Positions 61,229-64,000 of a DNA stretch of 64,000 nt are shown in pieces. The position numbers and the translations under genes were made by a program. The DNA comes from Thermoflexibacter ruber (lineage in GTDB: Bacteria > Bacteroidota > Bacteroidia > Cytophagales > Thermoflexibacteraceae): NCBI RefSeq assembly GCF_900113045.1, contig NZ_FONY01000023.1, positions 1 to 64,000 of the forward strand. The letters run 5' to 3'. The notes under the pieces were generated by a model. It saw only the letters and a program-made list of their open reading frames with translations. It was not told where the DNA came from and did no database searches. Each line of letters opens with the position of its first letter. Within the stretch, counting starts at the first letter, position 1.

Positions 61229-62950
61229 ATGAAATACAAACCATTAAAAATCAATCTATTAAAAAATAAAAGTTATATAAAAGTAGTAAACCTTTATATA
61301 TTTCTTATTCTTTTTTCTTTTTCTCTTTTTGCCCAAACTCCTTTTAGAGAAGTAAGCAAAGAGGCAGGCATCGACCACGTTTTCAAGGTTTTTGAAGGCT
61401 TTTTTGGTGGTGGGGCTTGCGTTTTAGATTACAACAACGATGGCTTCGAGGATATTTTTTTAGCAGGAGGTATGGGAGATGATAAACTCTATAAAAACAA
61501 TGGAAATGGAACATTTACGGATGTTTATGTCAGCTCAGGACTTACGCCAAGCCGCAAGTTTATTACTCAGTCTGCCGTAGCTGCCGATGTAAACCGAGAT
61601 GGTTTTGTAGATATTTTTATCTGTACGATTAGCACCAAAGACACTTTAAAAGTAATTCCAAGAGCAGAAAATTTACTTTTTATAAATAATGGAAATGGCA
61701 CTTTTAGAGATGCAACCAAAGAATACGGTTTGGCAGACTTAGAATGTTTTACCACAGGGGCGAGTTTTGGCGACATCAATGCTGACGGCTTTCCAGACCT
61801 TTACGTGGGTAATTATTTTACTGAATATCAAGGAAAACTCAATACCATAAGCGATGCAACCATAGTGGGTGCAAACCAAATCGCCAAAGGGCATTTATTG
61901 CTAAATATCAGTGGGAAAAAGTTTGAAAATGTTTACGAAGACTATGGCTTGAAACACAAAGGCTTTGGGTTTGGGGGGGTATTTACTGATTATGACAATG
62001 ACGGCGACCAAGATTTGATAGTCAATCACGATTTTGGCTACAAACGCACCCCCAATTTATTACTGGAAAATAGGTATCCCTTGGCAAGATTTGCCAATGT
62101 AGCAGAAAAAAAACAAATGGATTTGCGAATCAATGCTATGGCTTCTGCGGTAGGCGATTACAACAACGATGGACTCATGGATTACTTTTTTACTAATATT
62201 CGCTTTAATTATTTCATGGTCAATTCGGGTAAAAACAATGTGTTTGAAAATAAGATTATAGAATTTAAAATGGACTTCATGAGCATAAGTTGGGGGGCAA
62301 ACTTTGCTGATTTTGACCATGATAGCGACCTTGACTTGTTTGTAGCAAATGGAGATTTGAACCCTAACTGTACCCCCATGGGAAATTTTTATTTTGAAAA
62401 TAACAACTACACTTTCAAAGAAGAAGGACCAGCAATGGGCTTAAATGACTATGGAATTGGTAGAGGCTCAGTAGTTTTTGACATGGACAATGATGGGGAC
62501 TTAGATATTTTGGTGGTCAATCAAACGCCCGTGATGACTTATCCTGTAGAGTCCCGCACCAAACTGTTTCGCAATGATTTGGCAAAAGGAAATTGGGTAA
62601 AAATAAAGTTAAAAGGTTTACAAGCAGAAAGTTATGGCATAGGGTCAAGGGTAGAAGTGATAGCCAACGGCAAAAAAATGGTACGAGAAATAGACGGCGG
62701 CGGGTCAAGCCATTTGTCGCAAAACACAACTTTTGCTCACTTTGGGCTTGGCGATGCCAAACAGATAGAGAAGATAACAGTTTATTGGACGGGAGGGAAA
62801 CAGCAAGTTTTGACTAATCAAAAAGTAAACTCGGTCATTGTCATTACAGAAAGCCCAGAGGAAGGCTTCAAATTTAGTTACTATTGGCTAATAGGGCTGG
62901 GGATTTTGGTGATTTTAGCTGGCTGGTGGGCAAGAAAGCAAAGGAATTAA
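61229..62950 (+). CDS. CRTAC1-type FG-GAP and ASPIC/UnbV protein with C-terminal membrane anchor
   Basis: A 573-residue exported protein (ATG at 61229; the frame can be extended to 61199 or 61172). The N-terminus has a signal (about residues 20-36, FLILFSFSLFAQ) and then FREVSKEAGIDHVFKVFEGF. The FG-GAP repeats (DYNNDGFEDIFLAGG, ADVNRDGFVDIFICT, FDMDNDGDLDILVVNQ) lead to the UnbV domain (IGSRVEVIANGKKMVREIDGG). It ends in a membrane helix, FSYYWLIGLGILVILAGWWA, followed by RKQRN. This is like a tail anchor or sorting signal. Its family is the same as that of the large lipoprotein at 54.4 kb. Confidence 0.86.
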   Translation: MKYKPLKINLLKNKSYIKVVNLYIFLILFSFSLFAQTPFREVSKEAGIDHVFKVFEGFFGGGACVLDYNNDGFEDIFLAGGMGDDKLYKNNGNGTFTDVYVSSGLTPSRKFITQSAVAADVNRDGFVDIFICTISTKDTLKVIPRAENLLFINNGNGTFRDATKEYGLADLECFTTGASFGDINADGFPDLYVGNYFTEYQGKLNTISDATIVGANQIAKGHLLLNISGKKFENVYEDYGLKHKGFGFGGVFTDYDNDGDQDLIVNHDFGYKRTPNLLLENRYPLARFANVAEKKQMDLRINAMASAVGDYNNDGLMDYFFTNIRFNYFMVNSGKNNVFENKIIEFKMDFMSISWGANFADFDHDSDLDLFVANGDLNPNCTPMGNFYFENNNYTFKEEGPAMGLNDYGIGRGSVVFDMDNDGDLDILVVNQTPVMTYPVESRTKLFRNDLAKGNWVKIKLKGLQAESYGIGSRVEVIANGKKMVREIDGGGSSHLSQNTTFAHFGLGDAKQIEKITVYWTGGKQQVLTNQKVNSVIVITESPEEGFKFSYYWLIGLGILVILAGWWARKQRN

Positions 62951-63016
62951 TTGCTTTTTGAGTGTGATTTGCGATTTTTGTAAGTAAAAATACTCTTTAC
63001 CATAAATTATAACTCC

Positions 63017-64000
63017 ATGAAAAAATCTATTTATTTACCTAAAAGCAGTATTCTTTTTATATTGCTTTTTTTTACATCTATAGCGTTTTCACAAAAACTT
63101 TCCTACACAGTAGCTATTCCTGAACCTCATACACACTACTGCGAGGTTGAAATCAAATTAGAAGGCATCAAAAAGCCTTACATAGACTTTAAGATGCCTG
63201 TTTGGACACCTGGGTCGTACTTGGTACGTGAGTTTGCCAAAAATGTAGAAGCAGAACAAGCCAAAGACCTTGCAGGAAAGAGCCTCAAAGTTCAAAAAGT
63301 TTCTAAAAACACTTGGAGAGTTTTTTTAGAAAAAACTGAAAATGTTATTTTTAGTTATAAGGTATATGCTTACGAACACTCTGTACGGACAAGTTTTATA
63401 GATGACTCCCATGCTTTCCTGAATGGGGGTAGTATTTTTATGTACCCTGATAGCTACCTCAATTTAGCCTCTACAGTAACTATCCAACCTTTCAAATCTT
63501 GGCAGCAAATTTCTACAGGTCTGCCCCAAGTCGGTTCTAACAAGTGGGTGCGTTCCTCCGAAAACTTTGATATTTTAGCAGATGCGCCCATAGAAGTAGG
63601 CAATCATCGTATCTTAGAATTTACTTTAAACAATATTCCTCATTATATCGCCATGTACGGTGAAGGAGTAGATTACAATGCCAATCTATTAGTGGCAGAC
63701 GTAAAAAAAATTGCAGAGGAAGCCATCAAAGTTTTTGGAGAAAATCCTTGCAAGGATTATACTTTCATCGTGCATAATACCAATCAAGGTGGAGGCGGTT
63801 TAGAACACCTGAACTCTACTGCACTCATCGTAGAACGCCAACGCTACGATACCAACGGAGGGTATTTTAGTTTTCTTTCCTTAGTAGCCCACGAGTATTT
63901 TCATCTTTGGAATGTAAAAAGGTTGCGTCCTACTCCTTTAGGTCCTTTTGACTATGACAATGAGAACTATACTCGCCAACTTTGGATAGCAGAAGGTTTT
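63017..64000 (+). CDS. M61-family peptidase (glycyl aminopeptidase-like), partial
   Basis: The frame begins at the ATG at 63017 and is open through the last base, so the 3' end lies outside the window (about 328 residues visible). The signal is MKKSIYLPKSSILFILLFF and the rest to SIAFSQ. The N-terminal beta domain (WTPGSYLVREFAKNVE, YKVYAYEHSVRTSFIDDSHAFLNGG) and the catalytic HEYFHLWNVKRLRP motif (HExxH at about residues 293-297) are typical of M61 metallopeptidases. These exported enzymes take N-terminal Gly or Ala. The C-terminal PDZ domain would follow beyond the edge. Confidence 0.92.
   Translation, partial: MKKSIYLPKSSILFILLFFTSIAFSQKLSYTVAIPEPHTHYCEVEIKLEGIKKPYIDFKMPVWTPGSYLVREFAKNVEAEQAKDLAGKSLKVQKVSKNTWRVFLEKTENVIFSYKVYAYEHSVRTSFIDDSHAFLNGGSIFMYPDSYLNLASTVTIQPFKSWQQISTGLPQVGSNKWVRSSENFDILADAPIEVGNHRILEFTLNNIPHYIAMYGEGVDYNANLLVADVKKIAEEAIKVFGENPCKDYTFIVHNTNQGGGGLEHLNSTALIVERQRYDTNGGYFSFLSLVAHEYFHLWNVKRLRPTPLGPFDYDNENYTRQLWIAEGF

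Noticed and set aside
1-64000. CRISPR arrays
   Set aside because: No regularly spaced short direct repeats were seen. The repeats present are single pairs or palindromes.
1-64000. tRNA or rRNA genes and known riboswitches
   Set aside because: I looked through the intergenic gaps by eye and found no cloverleaf, CCA end, rRNA text or known leader motif. A short or atypical RNA could have been missed.

Overview
The window looks like chromosomal DNA of an AT-rich member of the Bacteroidota, most likely a Cytophagales-type bacterium. The reasons are the gliding-motility lipoprotein GldB, the recurrent Bacteroidota -7 element TAnnTTTG upstream of many genes on both strands, RHS core text of the Bacteroidota type, DUF4139, DUF2490, DUF1111 and ASPIC/UnbV proteins, and many short lipoprotein or Sec signals. 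I found no rRNA, tRNA, CRISPR array or replication origin.

Layout. 1-2700 is an accessory scar: the end of an IS630-type transposase, a fragment that resembles an RHS toxin C-terminus with a possible immunity gene, a MazF/PemK-type toxin-antitoxin pair, an RHS core remnant and dispersed repeats. 2700-8025 holds a family 2 glycosyltransferase, a conserved small protein, a CCG-type Fe-S protein and uvrA. After a 680-bp repeat-bearing gap comes a three-gene ArsR/SRPBCC/VOC operon (8.7-10.4 kb). 10.5-24.2 kb is mostly housekeeping: truB, pdhB, msrB, a FecR-like/CHASE2 pair, gldB, dnaE, a HEPN/MNT pair, a DciA-like DUF721 gene, manC, DUF177 and rpmF. 24.3-31.5 kb carries a DUF4139 protein with a G9 tract, a plsC-like acyltransferase, a stand-alone CheB plus receiver, a sulfatase-modifying-factor-like lipoprotein, and an ECF sigma/membrane protein/Spy-like operon. 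31.8-46.8 kb has VOC and AraC genes, trmN6, a secreted VWA-like protein, a di-haem DUF1111 protein, two tandem universal stress proteins, DUF2490 plus a DASS transporter, a second ECF sigma with an unusual transmembrane/beta-barrel partner, and a large sortilin/BNR-repeat protein.

46.8-54.2 kb is the most unusual region. A serine-hydrolase gene, broken by a frameshift, is followed by a palindromic site of about 134 bp that ends in an integron-like GTTRRRY core. The whole insert lies between two identical 163-bp direct repeats that contain the start of a quinone-oxidoreductase gene. A second, decayed relative of the palindromic site lies about 3.1 kb downstream, after the oxidoreductase, a dioxygenase-thioredoxin fusion and a cytochrome b-like membrane protein. 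I read this as a small mobile-cassette region, possibly integron-like, with no integrase visible here.

54.3-64 kb is a co-directional set of secreted proteins: a large FG-GAP/UnbV lipoprotein, two vanadium-haloperoxidase/PAP2-type lipoproteins coupled by short overlaps, a PD-(D/E)XK-like hypothetical on the other strand, a second UnbV protein with a C-terminal membrane anchor, and the start of an M61 peptidase that runs off the window.
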